Below, one piece after another: positions 46,948-59,196 of a stretch of 64,000 bases of DNA. The DNA is taken from contig NW_006497557.1 in the NCBI RefSeq assembly GCF_000471905.2, forward strand, positions 1,801,858 to 1,865,857. The letters run 5' to 3'. The position numbers and the translations under genes are program-made. Below the pieces are notes generated by a model. The model was not told where the DNA came from, ran no database searches, and saw nothing but the letters and a program-made list of their open reading frames with translations. The DNA is from Amborella trichopoda. Lineage: Eukaryota > Streptophyta > Magnoliopsida > Amborellales > Amborellaceae. Position 1 is the stretch's first letter; each line of letters begins with the position of its first letter.

Positions 46948-49900
46948 TGTTTATAATGAAAGTAAAAAAGATCTTCCGATGAAGATCTCATGATTTTAAC
47001 ACCTTAAACTAAATGAAAATGTAAGAAATAAAATGGTAAAGAAAGTGGGACAAATCGAATTCATATATGAGGCCAGATCTGCCCGAAAACAAGCAGATCT
47101 ATTCTTAAATCTGTGGCAGAGCCAGCATGATCCAGAGCATCCAAAATGTGATTTTAAATAAAATTAAAAAAATAGATCAAAATAAAATTAAAATAATAAA
47201 ATAAGAAGAAAATGAAAGAAATGAGTCGAACAGGACTGGTTCTGGGGCTCGCCCATATCAGAACTGGTCCTCTTTTGTCTCTCTGAGTCGGATGTTTATC
47301 AACAAATATCCTCGGTGTGAAGGCTTTGATTTTGGATTTTGTGTCCTAAGGGTAGATTTAGTCTGTGTCCTAGGGGTAGATCTAAGTCTCTCACGGGTCT
47401 AAGCCTTCCTGATGCAGTTTCCATGGTTTTCTCTTGTATAGCTCGTTCAAGTTTTTCATCTCTATCTCTTCTATCTGTTTATTTCTCTTCAGGGTTTTTG
47501 ATCTCTATCTATTTTTCTCTGCAGGGTTTCTGATCTATCTCCTAGGGTTTTTTTCTCTCTTCAGTCTTGATACCTTTCTCTCTGTTTTTACCCCCTCTAA
47601 ATGGCCCCGAAAAGATACTAAAAAGGGGGTAAAATTTGTTGAGGAGAATATCTTACCGTAACCAACAAGTTTGCTCAGTAAAAATGCATTTTTCGAGGCC
47701 TCGAATCAGAGCGATAGGGCTAGTGTAGCTCCAAAAATAGGTTAAAATACAGAAAATGGTGGAAAATCTCGGTTTGAGGTAAAAGGGGGTGGGCGACATG
47801 GGCAGTGTCGGCCGAGCGACACTTGCCCATTTTTCGAAAATAAAATTTGACCAAAATTGATCTTTTTAAAACTTTGAGTGTGTTCCTTAGCCTCTTGTGA
47901 AGCTACCAGATAAACGTTTGGGTTAAAACGGATTTTTGTACTATTTTTAATGATTGTTTTGGTAAAATAGGGCATCTACAAAATGACTTCGGGTGTCGCC
48001 CACACAAAAACTTGTCCAAATTGATGTTTTCACTTTAACTGCATTCCTCAGCCTCTTGTGAAGATCTCAAAAAACATTTGGGTCAAAATAGAGTTTTTTT
48101 CCTATTTTTAATGATTGTTTTGGTGAAACAGAGTATTTACAAAATGACTTGGGCGACACCACTGGTATCGTCCACACCAATTAGAAACCGTAGAATTTTC
48201 CAGTTTTAAAATGGGGTGCCTACAGTTGTCCCTCTTTGACACTCCCTATCCTTCGAGGGACAGGCGAGTGGCAAAGAAGTAGACACTCTAGCGTTTCCTA
48301 TCCTTCGAGGGGATGGTGAACGTCAAAGATAAAATAGACATTTTAAATTTCGTCCTGACGTCACGTGGTCAGAGGGCACACCAACTATCCCTCCAAGTCA
48401 TTGTGATCACCATACTCACCCACTGAGGGCATTTTTCCTCCTAGGATTTCCAGTGTTGTCAGTGAGTTGCACAAGTTTGAAACTCGAGCTGGATTTTCTG
48501 GCCATGCCACTTAACTTTATGGCTTTTCCAGTTTGAAATTCTTATTCATGGCATTTTCTTTGATCTCCTTAGGGTTTCCTAAGCCTATCTATAGGAAAAG
48601 GCCTTCTATAGGAAATGACTTGTCTGGCTGAATCCGAAGAGAGAGACAAGGAAGCAATGCGGTATTCATCATATGCGGGGTGTCCAAGCTCCTTCATTTT
48701 AGAAAATGTTTTAGAAATTTAGAAAGTAGGGGAAGATTTGAAATAGAACCCAAAGCAGTGACAGGTTATGATTTTAACAAAGAAATTAAAGTTTTTGAAA
48801 TCACAGACATATAGTGAAGATTTTGAAAAGAGAAGGATATTTGAAAAACCAAGTTGGTTAGTAGTTTTAATTCCTTCAACCGTAGAGCCCTCTAAGAAGT
48901 TAGCGTCATGTATCGATGGACCATACACCCGACCCTTTTACATCATATAGGGATAGACATTTGAATAAGGTGGTTGTGCCTTGGACACCGTGACCAGGGT
49001 GTTGTGCCCTGAAAAACATTGAACAAGGTGGTTGTGCCCTGAACACATCCGACGTTTTACGTCATACGGTCTAGACGTTACCTGTCTTGTATCTTTTATG
49101 TCCTTTGAGTTTGACATTGAACTCGATATACGCGACCTTTAGTGTCATACGAGGCTAGACATTTGAACAGGGTGGTTGTGCCCTAAACACATTGAACATG
49201 GTGGTTGTGCCTTGAACACATCCGACATTTTACGTCATATGGGCTGGACATTACCTATCTCTGCTCTTTAACGTCGCGCGAGTTTGACGTTTTTCCTCTC
49301 TCGGCACTTTAACGTTGCATGGGTTTGACATTTTTCATGTCTCGGCTCTTTAAATAGCATGAGTTTGACGTTTTTCCTGTCTCCGCTCTTTAACACCGCA
49401 CGAGTTTGACGTTTTTCCATAGAAACATGGTGGTTGTGCCCTAGATCGGACTTTGGTTGGCAGTTTAGGCTCATGACACTAGGGAGTTTTCTCCCTTTTT
49501 TATTTTATTTTATTTTTTTTTGAAATTTTGGATCTTGGTTGGCAGTTTAGGCTCATGCTACCGCGGAGCATTTTTATTTTTTTGAATTTTTTTGAAATTT
49601 TCTGGAAAATTGGTTGACAGTTTAGGCTCATGCCATCGAGGAGCGTTTTATTTTAAATGTTTATAAGTTTTTTTAAAAATTATCATAAAAAATTATGACA
49701 AACCATGTTTGATCCTTGGAAGTCCCCAAATTTAAGTGAGGGCATTTTTGAAAAAAAAAGTTTGGGCGACACAAGGCTTGTCGCTCAGGCGGCACTGGTG
49801 GCGTTGCCCACCTAAACAAAACTTTTTTTTATTATTATTGAAAGTTTGGGATTCAAAACAAAGAGGTTTTGACACAAGAAACTTGGGCGACACCAGTGGT

Positions 49901-49960
49901 GTCGCCCATACAAGTTGGGATTTAAATGGGATATGAGAGATGTGAGCAACACGTGTAGCC

Positions 49961-49996
<36 letters not shown>

Positions 49997-50207
49997 ACTT
50001 TTGGGAGAATTTTGCCCCTGTTGGGAGGTCCTTTGCAGCCTTTTCCTTGTTATAGGGAGTTTGAAAAAACTCCTCTTCGTTTTTTTTTTTTTTTTTTTCT
50101 ATTGCCCTTATTGGGGATTCTTGTAGTAAATGTGCATTTGATTCATTGAAGCATAGCAGAATACTTTCCTTGCATACACTTCGCAAACTGAATTTCTTAC
50201 CAACTCA
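46948..50207 (-). mobile_element. 3' LTR of the Ogre-like element
   Basis: On the minus strand it starts TGAGTTGGTAAGAAATTC at 50207, right after a polypurine tract. It ends at 46948 with CATTATAAACA, matching CATCATAAACA at the other end of the element (63974). Length 3260 bp. It contains tandem repeats, GGGCGACAC palindromes, an AT dinucleotide run (49968-49990) and no genes. The five bases outside are AGACT; the matching copy would be beyond the window. Confidence 0.82.
48950..49650. repeat. Several tandem repeats in the Ogre-like LTR
   Basis: Three sets. AAGGTGGTTGTGCCCTGAAC with CATCCGACGTTTTACGTCAT forms a roughly 190-bp duplication (48960-49255). CTCTTTAACGTCGCACGAG with TTTGACGTTTTTCC repeats four times at about 44-bp spacing (49262-49420). 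GGTTGGCAGTTTAGGCTCAT repeats three times (49453, 49536, 49612). Confidence 0.82.
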
Positions 50208-50219
50208 GCCCCCCTAGTT
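50208..50219 (-). other. Polypurine tract of the Ogre-like element
   Basis: The minus strand reads AACTAGGGGGGC immediately before the LTR start TGAGTTGG. It marks the outer end of the internal region. Confidence 0.65.
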
Positions 50220-51105
50220 GTAGGGTTTTTGTCTCGAATTTTTGGTTATCGAACCGTCATACGCACATACGGGGATGAGCTCGCCTTGTTTTTCCTCAGG
50301 GGATCCAGTTGAGTGAAAAGCCCTCCCAGACTAGCCAATGTCGTCATTGGCTAGATTCACCCATCTCCGATATGTGGTAGTTGGTAGTTATACTCATACA
50401 ACCATGGAGTGCCTGGCCAGTTTCAAGCCTTCATAACAGACGTAGGAAGTTGGCTTCAAGAGCAAGGCTAGATTGACTAACAGTTTAACCTCTTGTTGTG
50501 ATGGAGGATATCCCTTATAACAGAAGAACGCTTTTGAAAATGGATGATTGTAACAATCAAATTAAAACAAGATTTTCAAAAGGGATCGGCCTTACAGTTT
50601 TGCCACCTGTGGCCCCTTTGGAGGTCATTTTCTTTGTTATATTCTACCCAAAGATGATGAAAGGATTCCCTTGTGGGATCATGAGGACTCAGAAATCACA
50701 AGTTGTCTTTTTACCTCAGGGGCTTTCATCCTTTGCTTCGCGGATCCATTAAGAGCCCTCTGAATTCTTGTTGGGCCTCCATCTTGGAGGGTCTCGACAT
50801 TTTTTAGAGTTTGTCCAAATCACTTCGGTTTTCCATTCTACATCTTTTTGAGTTGGTTATGTTGGGAACCTGCAGGGTTTAGGTGGAGTCTTCATCCTCA
50901 GGGTCTGCTTGTACAGTATTATTGAAACTTGTAAGTACTTGTTTATACTTGAGTGTTTTGCATCGAAAGCTCCATCTTGGAGATTTTTTTATTCCTTTTA
51001 CCCGTGATGCCTTTTTAGGTTTCACCACGTCCATTTTTTTAATTTTTTGTTTTTTTATTTTTCTTTGTGATGCTTTTTAAGGTTTTCATCATGTTTTTTA
51101 GCCCA
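50220..51105 (-). mobile_element. 3' untranslated part of the Ogre-like element
   Basis: About 900 bases between the end of integrase and the polypurine tract. AT-rich with T runs; no coding signal or clear tandem repeat seen. Confidence 0.6.
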
Positions 51106-52161
51106 TTACGGGTAGTATTTTTTGAGATACATTATATTAATGAGGTTGTTGAGTTCATACCCCTCCTGATTTTTAATCTTATAAGAATTGCCTGCATGCA
51201 CTAGGGTAACCACGAATGGTCCGTCCCAATTAGGTTTGAACTTGCCTGAAGGGTGTGGATTTGCAGGAGTGTGGAAGATTTTCATGAGTACCATGTCTCC
51301 TTCTCTGAATTGTCGAGGAATAACTTTTCTTTGATATGCCCTCTTAGTTCTACGCTGCTAAGCAAAGATATTCTGTGTTGCTCGTAGTTGTTTCTCATCC
51401 AAATTAATGAGGGCAGCGATTCATGCTTCGATCTTTTGTTCCTCATTTGAATTTTTATGAATAAGGACTCAGAGAGATGGTATCTCAACCTCGATAGGTA
51501 GCACTGCTTCCATACCATAGACCAATGAGAATGGGGTCATGCTAGTAGGAGTCTTCTCAGTTGTCCGGTAGGCCCATAGAGCGTCATTTAGCTTTTCATG
51601 CCAATATTTCCCGCCTTCTATTATTTTGTCTATGATTCTGAGAAGTCCCTTATTTGTGGCTTTTGCTTGTTCGTTTCCTCAAGGGTAGTAAGATGTGGAG
51701 AATTTCTGTGTTATCCTAAACCTTTTGCACACCTTAATGACCTTTTCATTTTTGAGATTGGATCTATTGTCAGTGATGATTGACTTAGGAACACCAAATC
51801 TTAATACGATATTGTTCTTTATGAAACGGGCAACATGTTGGCCTTCAATTTTAACAAATGATGTGGCCTCCACTCATTTGATGAAGTATTATGTAGCCGT
51901 TAATAGGAAACAGTGGCCATTTAAGGCTTTTGGTGATATCATTCCAATGATATCAAGACCCCACATGGCGAAGGGCCATACGGGTGGTGTTGAGTTGAGT
52001 AATACGGACGGTGCATGGATGAGGTCTCTATAGATTTGACATTTGGGAAACCTCTTAACGAACTTCCAGTAGTCTTCTGCCATGGTGGTCCAGAAATAGC
52101 CTTGGCGCCTGATTTTCTGAGCTAAGACGGCTGCCCCAGAATGACCTCCTTCATTGTGCAA
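51106..52161 (-). pseudogene. Integrase part of the Ogre-like element
   Basis: On the minus strand the zinc-binding H2C2 stretch (HNEGGHSGAAVLAQKIRRQG, then CQIYRD) is followed by the catalytic core start WGLDIIGMISP and RFGVPKSIITDN. A later stretch reads MVLMKIFHTPANPHPSGKFK and the carboxyl end is YLKKYYP at 51106. Integrase joins element cDNA to the host chromosome. Wording fits Tat-lineage integrases without a chromodomain. Broken. Confidence 0.85.
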
Positions 52162-52199
52162 CTCTGTTAGTACTTGGTCAATTTCTGGCTCATCGAGGC

Positions 52200-53173
52200 A
52201 CTATAAAATGATGGCATCGAAAGAATTTTTGAATAAGAGATCACCTCTTACTAAGAATCCCATAGAAAACCTTCGAAGGGCTTCTTTATCCGTTTTTATG
52301 GCTCCTTCGGGGTATAAACCATCTTTTAGCAGGGACAAAACATCGTGGAACCACGATTTTGCTTTGACTAGCGCATCTGAAACCCCGAAAGATACTTCCT
52401 CATCATTCTCATTCTCTTGCTCTATTTCTTTTTCAATCCTCAGTGGGGAAGGGTCATGTTTGTTCCTGATATAGAATGGCAATGTGGTGATTTCTGAAGG
52501 AATATCAACCATCAAAGCAAGGGTTGCAAGGGTGTTAACGAACCGATTATTTTCCCTAGTTACATGCTAAAAGGTGATTTCTTAAAATTTGGAATCATCT
52601 TTTCCACCTTTTCTTGATAGGGTTTGAGTTTTTCTTCTTTCACCCTCCAAATCCCTTGAACTTGGTTTATGACAAGTCGCCAATCACTCGTATTTGCTAG
52701 ATTTTCATTCCCATGGCATTATCAAGCCTGGCTATTAAGGCTTCGTATTTACCAATGTTATTGATACATAGGAAATTTAATCTGATGGCTGTTGGCATTA
52801 AAATCATCTAGGGTGAGCATAGTATGAATCCTATAATTGAGTCCTCAATTGTGAAGAGGTTCTCATCAAGGATATCCGTGTTAACGGGAATATTGTCTAG
52901 CAGTGAGTGTTCAGCTAAGTGGTTAGTAATGGCTTGTCCTTTGACCAATTTTTGAGTGACATGCTTGATCTCGAAATCGCTCAATAGCATTCTCTACTTC
53001 GCCAAACGTCCGTTGAGGACTGGCCTCTCCAATAGATAGTCCAATTTTTATATGAGCTTGATTGAATGAGATAAGACATAATGTCTTAGTTCCTGCATGA
53101 CCCACACAAGTGTTAAGCAGTGTTTCTCCACATCTATGTATCTTGTCTCATAGTCGACCATGGTTTTGCTGAT
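52200..53173 (-). pseudogene. RNase H carboxyl part and linker of the Ogre-like element
   Basis: The minus strand reads YISKTMVDYETRYIDVEKHC next to the solo LTR, then LLSDFEIKHVTQKLVKGQAI and NHLAEHSLLD, the standard RNase H to linker wording of Ogre/Tat elements. The remaining part of RNase H is on the other side of the inserted LTR, at 56252. Broken. Confidence 0.82.
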
Positions 53174-54467
53174 ATAGTTATTTGAATGTATTTTTCAGCA
53201 CCTTGCCCTTGATAGGAAGTAGGTCAATAAATCCTACAAAACAGTAGAGATTTCCTACCGTCTTAGAATTGCCTCAAAATTGGTCAAAATCTTCATCAGC
53301 ACTCCAAAAGATCACCTACCAAGTTTCATCGTGATTAGACATGTCTAAGGTAGTGAACACAAAGAAGCAATTTCAATGAAATCGGTCTCTAGCACCTTAA
53401 AATGGCCCCTGTAACTAGAGCCATACTTTTGATGCGTCAAACAGTTGTGGGACCACTGCCATTAGATTCGGCATGATCGAAACCCCTATGGGTCAAGTTT
53501 CGGCTTAATCGGGCACTCCAAGACAAAGTTATAGGTAAAATACCGAAAAGGGGTAGGCCACACTCTATTCTGGTGTGGCCTCACTCTATCAAAACACCAT
53601 TAAAGGTTGCTATTTTTATAGTCATGGGCAGTCACTTTCGGGGCCTATATCTCACTTGTTTCAAGTCGGATCACTCTCAATTTGATGAGCGTGTTCGTCT
53701 CATCAGGACAAACAATTTAATATGTGGTACGCCCCGTGACGACGCCCAAGCAGAGAGAGACACTAAATGAAAGTCGCTGATCCTTGAAAGAAGTTACAGA
53801 AAATTCAGCAGCCGCATGCCTCGTTTGAGCAATCAGATCACGACTCTCGCATACCCAATCGGCATGAAACCAATTGCATTATGTGGGTGAGATCCGAGGC
53901 TATCTCTGGTCCGAACCTCGCATACAATGAATAGTTGGATTTCACACATGAAGGCGTCAAAGCTGCTGTAAATTTTGGGGATCGGATTTCAAGATTCCGG
54001 TCAAAAACTCAAGATGACAAAATCTTCATCCGGACACGAAATCAAGCTACGTTTGTTGCAACGTGATCGTGACGGCATGTTCAATGTGGTTTAATGAAGA
54101 AATCACAAGGAATAAGCACACAATTAATCTGAAGCTTTCAAGATTCATTAAAAAAAGTCTCATGATCGTGGTTCGGAAATATGATTCATGGCTCAAAGTT
54201 GGTATCAAAATGATCGCCATGCCAAGCCTTATAAGAAAACCATAATATTTTGATTAAATGGGCAGCAGAATGACCCTAGGCCAGCCACGAAGGATCACGT
54301 AAGTTCTGGGGCAATAACATGTATTGTTCTGGAATTCCACACATTGTTAGGCAGGGGCAAAACAATCATTTTGCACCCATTTTTAGAATTTTTTTAAATT
54401 CAATTAAATTGTAATTATCTTCAATTCTAGCTAGTTTTTGGGTGTACACCGATGTTTTAACCCAATT

Positions 54468-54477
54468 CTATATAAAC
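54468..54477 (+). promoter_or_regulatory. TATA box of the solo family-B LTR
   Basis: TCTATATAAA, at the same relative place as the TATA elements at 34044 and 46262 in the paired LTRs. Confidence 0.55.
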
Positions 54478-54619
54478 ATGTAAAGTAAAACTGTAAGGAC
54501 CTTCAGTTCATTTTTTATTGATTCAATAAAATTTCCATTCTTGCTGAAGTTCTTGGGTGTGTCTTGGAGGAAGAGTAACGAGAGAGAAGAAAAGGGTTGA
54601 TACCCTTCAAGTAGGTAAC

Positions 54620-54785
54620 TTTCTCTCTCCTCCCCTCTTTCTATCCTTTCCTCTATCTCATCTTTATCTCTTTCTCTCTCCTCCCCTCTATCTCATCTCT
54701 ATCTCTTTCTCTCTCCTCCCCTCTGTCTCATCTCTATCTCTTTCTCTCTCCTCCCCTCTATCGTCTCTCTCTCTCCTCCCTTATT
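54620..54785. repeat. CT-rich tandem repeat
   Basis: About four copies of a roughly 45-bp unit, TCTCATCTCTATCTCTTTCT followed by CTCTCCTCCCCTCTA. Confidence 0.85.
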
Positions 54786-54839
54786 TTTAATTCCATCTAT
54801 ATCTCTCTTCTTCTCGTCTATATCTCCTTCTCTTCTGAA

Positions 54840-55467
54840 GCCCATCGATGAAGCCTAACACCAATGGATTTCTCTCTCTCCTCTTCTGAAGCCGATCGAT
54901 GAAGCCTAGCACCGATTGGATTTCTCTCTCTCTTTCTCGTACAGTCGACGAAGCCTAGTGCATGCTAGATTTCGTTCTCTCCTTCTCTTACAGTCGGTGA
55001 AGCCTAACGCTAGTTGGATTTCTCTCTCTCCTTCTCTTGAAGTCGGTGAAGCTTAACATCAGTTGGTCTCCTTTTCTATCACAGTCGGTGAAGCCTAGCA
55101 CCGACTCGATCTCTGTCTTTTGCTTCTCTTCCATCACAACCGACGCAAGCCTAGCGCCGGCTAGGTCTTTCCTTCTCTCTTCTTCTGACACAGTTGGTGA
55201 AGCCTAACGCCGACTGTGTTTTCTCTCCCTTCTTCTAATAGTCGACGAACCCTAACTTCGACTGCATTTTCTCTCTCTTCTCCCACATTCAGTGAAGCCT
55301 AGCACTAACTGTGTTTTCTCTCTCTTCCTCAGGCACAGTCGATGCTGACTGCATCTTTTCTCTTCTCGTCTCTGTATAACACAGTCGGTGAAGACTAATA
55401 CTGACTGCATTTTCTTTCTCTTCCTTCTAACATAGTCGGCAATGCCTAGGGCCGATTGCATGTTCCT
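54840..55467 (+). repeat. Array of about thirteen ~50-bp hairpin-forming repeats
   Basis: Units of the form CAGTCGGTGAAGCCTAGCAC followed by CGACTG and a pyrimidine tract. AGTCGGTG and CACCGACT pair as a stem of about 8 bases around AAGCCTAG. In some copies both arms differ but still pair, for example GGCG against CGCC; in others the pairing is poor. It occupies the same LTR position as the array at 16385-16962, yet the stem sequence is different. Confidence 0.85.
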
Positions 55468-56251
55468 TCCCTCTCTCTCTTCTATTCTCCCACCTTTCAT
55501 ACTCTTCTCTTCCTTTCTTCTCCCTCCCTCCTTCTGTTTCCTTTTTCTCTTACTCTTATTGTTTATTCATAACCATCATTCTGTTACTCTTTCATTTGAC
55601 TAAGAGGGATTGAGGTTAACCTCTCATAGTAATCTTGTTGTCTAGCCGTGTTCTTGTTGTGCTAGGATTAATTGGCCCGCTTTTTTACCATGACAGACTA
55701 ACCATCGTGCCGAGCTAGTTGATATTGGTAATGATGTTTAGTAGTAATTCTGTGAGCCGGTCTTAGTTACCTAGCCCGTTTTACTACCACGTTATGTCAA
55801 TTATTCATCAGCTTAGTCACCGCTCTGATCTTTCTGCTTAGTCAAATTCTTCTCTCCCCCTTATTTTTTTTGTTGAATGTGCATGTTTGTGTACATTCAT
55901 CAAAGAAGAAAAGGGTGAGGTTTGACTATCTTGTCTTATAAGCTTTGCCAAATGTGTGTGATTGCATAAAACAAGAAGAATACAAGTCAAGGGAGGTGAT
56001 TCTGAACCAGTTTTATTACTGAGGGGCTTTCTTCATGGTCTAAAAGGGCACCCACGCAAGCAAACCCGAGTAAGTCCAACCCACCTTAAATTCCTATTCT
56101 ACGGGTTGGTAACACCTGCCCTCATTCTCGAATGAGGTTCCCAAGAGAGCGATCTCAAAAACATCCTGGGTCTTCCCTCGAAACCCGAGATGCATGCCGC
56201 CTGATCCCCAAAAGGATCCAGAGGGTGAGATCGAGGCACTTAGCCAATAAT

Positions 56252-57600
56252 ATATCATTTGTTCTTTTCGATGATTGTTATATTGTCCTAACATTGCCCC
56301 CATGGTCTTGTCTTTCACTAACATGTATAGGAACAAGGGTTTATCTGGACTATGAGGACTAAGGATGGGAGGTTTTGTTAGGTACTCCTTGATTTTATCG
56401 AACGCTTATTGACATACATTGTCTCGTATGAATGGGGTGTCCTTCTTAAGAAGTTTATTGAATGGTGCACACTTATCCGCCAGTTGTGAAATGAAACGCC
56501 TTATGGCTTGTATGCAACCTTGAAGCCCACGGATTGCTCTGATGTTCTGTGGAGGAAGCATTTCAGTGATGGCTCATATTTTGGATGGGTCCACCTCAAT
56601 GCCTCCTTGGCTTACTAGAAAGCTTAGTATTTTTCCGGATTCAACTCCAAAGGCACATTTTTGTGGATTGAGTTTGAGTTGATATTTATGGAGTCTTTCG
56701 AAAATGGTTCTCAGGTTAGTGAGAAGATCAGAGCTGGTCTTTGACTTGACCAGAATGTCGTCGACATAGTTTTTCATAATGATATGCATTAGATCATGGA
56801 AGATGCTAGTCATTGCCCGTTAATAAGTTGCTCCTGCGTTTTTAAGACCCAAGGGCATGACTTTATAACAGTAGGTTCCCCATTGCGTAATGAATGACAT
56901 CTTGGTTTGGTCTTCTTCTGTCATGAGGATTTGGCTGTAACTCGAGAAGCCATCCATGAATGACAACATCTCGTGACTTGCAGTGTTGTCGACCAAGGCA
57001 TTTATATTTGGTAATGGAAAGTTGTCTTTGGGATATGCCTTATGGAGGTCTCTGTAATCAACACACACTCATAACCTCCCATCTTTCTTGGGTACGACCA
57101 CTATGTTGGCCAACCATTCTGAATAATTGACAGAAGTAATGAACCTCGCCTTGAGCAATTGGTCAATTTCTTCTTTGATTTTGATCTCGAGGTGGGTCTT
57201 TTGACGTCAGATTTTCTGGCTCACAGGCTTCGCCCCTTCGTTGAATATTAGGTGATGTTGCACAAATGTGGGATCTAGCCCTGACATATCATCGTATGAC
57301 CAGGCGAAGACGTTGCAATATTCCTTTAGAAAGGAAATCAGATTTTCCCGCTCCTCAGAAGATAAGAAGGTTTCAATCTTAGTTAACCTTGGGTCCTTCT
57401 CAGTTCTTACGATGACGTCAATCGCCTCTTCGATGATAGCCGTTGGGTCACCATCGAACCTCTTCTTGAATTGCTCAACATGAGAAGTAAGTTCCTTAGG
57501 TTGAGAGATTTCTTCAAACTCTTGATTCTCTTGATCTTCATCTTGGGAGTGCAATTCATTGTCTCGGGTACTATGCACCATTATTAGGCTATCTTGAGTG
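56252..57600 (-). pseudogene. Reverse transcriptase and start of RNase H of the Ogre-like element
   Basis: On the minus strand: FAWSYDDMSGLDP near 57320 (segment before RT), CVDYRDLHKAYPKDNFPLPN near 57040, the active-site block NYVDDILVKSK near 56760, and RNase H start words GAMLGQYNNHRKEQMIYY at 56250-56300. This is the polymerase of the element. Broken in several places; the insertion at 56246 adds to this. Confidence 0.88.
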
Positions 57601-57756
57601 AACGCTGTTTTATAAATTCTTTTTCATTATTATCAGCTTTATCATGCTTTGAATTTTTCATGGTTTTTGAAATATCGCAACAGTTATCCCTTATGGAACT
57701 CGAGAGAGAAATGTTGGGGACTGGACGCGTAGGGCAGTTAGATGGCTACCGTGCGC

Positions 57757-58606
57757 CTATCCGTTTTTTGGCACCGGGACTTGGAGGTGCCACTGGTATG
57801 CTTCCAATGATTCTTGAGATAGAGGAGTGATTGACCAATTCCGTTCCTGAGTTTGAGTAGGCGTATGAGCATGCTTGACTGTGTTAGAGCCAATTGTGCA
57901 TACCTTCAAATCCATGTCAGCAAAAAGGTCTTCAATTACCAATTCTTGTGTGTGCTGAGATGTGAAAGATAAGTTATTTCCTGTTGGGGAATTAAGGATC
58001 ACCTTTGGTCATTTTGAAGGATGGGCATCGAGACGATCAAGGCTTTGAATGCCTCCTGATATAAAGCCTGGATAGCTTGAAGGCTTCGTCCGGCTTTGAA
58101 ATAAAGTCAGAGAACACCCGAGCCCTCTTTGATCCTCGTTTTCAATTTTGACTTGGGGTGATTCAGAAATCGCCTCCGTTACGCCTTGCCCGTGACTCCC
58201 CAAGTCTTGGCCTGGTTGGAAGCCTTGGGAGAGGAGCATGTGCCAAGCTTTGAGGGACCCGAAACCGTATCGATGATGACATTGGATAATGTCCTCCTTC
58301 GATGCAGAAGTTTGCAAAATTTGAGGAACAGGGTCGCCGACCTCTAAGCATAAGGTGGCACAATAAGCTTGCTCGAAGGACGCGAGTGGGATTTCTCTAA
58401 GCTCGACCCCTACGGCTAGATTCTCGTTATGTATGTTAGGACTGAAAAAAGCAAGGGGTTTAGCGCATTCCTTCGTGACGCCATTTTTTGTTGGAAATTT
58501 GAGCCATTGATGGAGCGTAGAGGCGACCACGTTGTTTTCGTGCAGCCACGGGGTCTTCTTAGAAGCATGTTGAATGAAGGTTTTATGTCTAAGACATAAA
58601 ACTTTA
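57757..58606 (-). pseudogene. Linker with G-patch-like segment of the Ogre-like element
   Basis: The minus strand carries LKAWHMLLSQGFQPGQDLGS followed by HGQG near 58190, a glycine-rich G-patch-like stretch found between protease and RT in Ogre/Tat polyproteins. G-patches are usually RNA- or protein-binding. The open piece 58009-58530 is the longest. Assignment comes from wording and place. Confidence 0.65.
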
Positions 58607-59005
58607 TCACTTGGACGATCTTAAGTGTAAGAGGCAGTATGGCTTCAGCATGTCTCTTGTTCCCGTCGCAGCGATAGTTAGTTGAAACAACATGAAGTCA
58701 TTAGGGCTTTTGCCTATCTGCTTCACCGTTTTCATAGGGCATATGTTTAGGGATGCCTCATTATCAACAAGCACTCTCCGTATTTCATATCCTTGCATGA
58801 AAATAGTGATGTGCAGAGGTTGGACATGAAAGTGATTGAAGCTGACAGGGATTTCATCGTCTATGAACACGATTGACGTTGGTGCCATTAGTTGCTTGAT
58901 CATACCGCACAACTCATCCGGCTGTGTGTTGCTCGAGATGTGCGTCTTGGTGAGGACCCTTTCTATCTGGGCCCTATGTGCTGGTGAGTTGGCGAGTAGC
59001 TTCAA
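58607..59005 (-). pseudogene. Aspartic protease part of the Ogre-like element
   Basis: A 132-codon minus-strand stretch with IVFIDDEIPVSFNHFHVQPL, then HITIFMQGYEIRRVLVD and SLNICPMKTVKQIGKS. This is the retropepsin-like region of Tat/Ogre elements that would cut the polyprotein. Fossil. Confidence 0.75.
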
Positions 59006-59196
59006 GATGGAGATTTGAGCCTGGATCTTCCTGAGATGAGTCAGTAGATCGTAAGTGGTTGTAGATCCTTGAATTTCTTTGTTCGGCTTATGATTTACAA
59101 CCCATGTTGGTTGTCAGGCTCTTGAGGAATTTCCCATTCTTTCATTGAGAGTGTCAGCCATTAATTGAACGAGTTTGAACACTCAGCCTCTTCGGG

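Larger units (their letters stand above)
53179..56246 (+). mobile_element. Solo family-B LTR inserted in the Ogre-like RNase H region
   Basis: 3068 bp from TATTTGAATGTATTTTTC to GAGGCACTTAGCCA. It is flanked by ATAGT (53174-53178) and ATAAT (56247-56251), a 5-bp target duplication with one change. RNase H coding wording of the minus-strand element continues on both sides. A TATA box lies at 54468 (TCTATATAAA). This copy gives the best full-length view of the family-B LTR. No internal region is attached. Confidence 0.92.
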
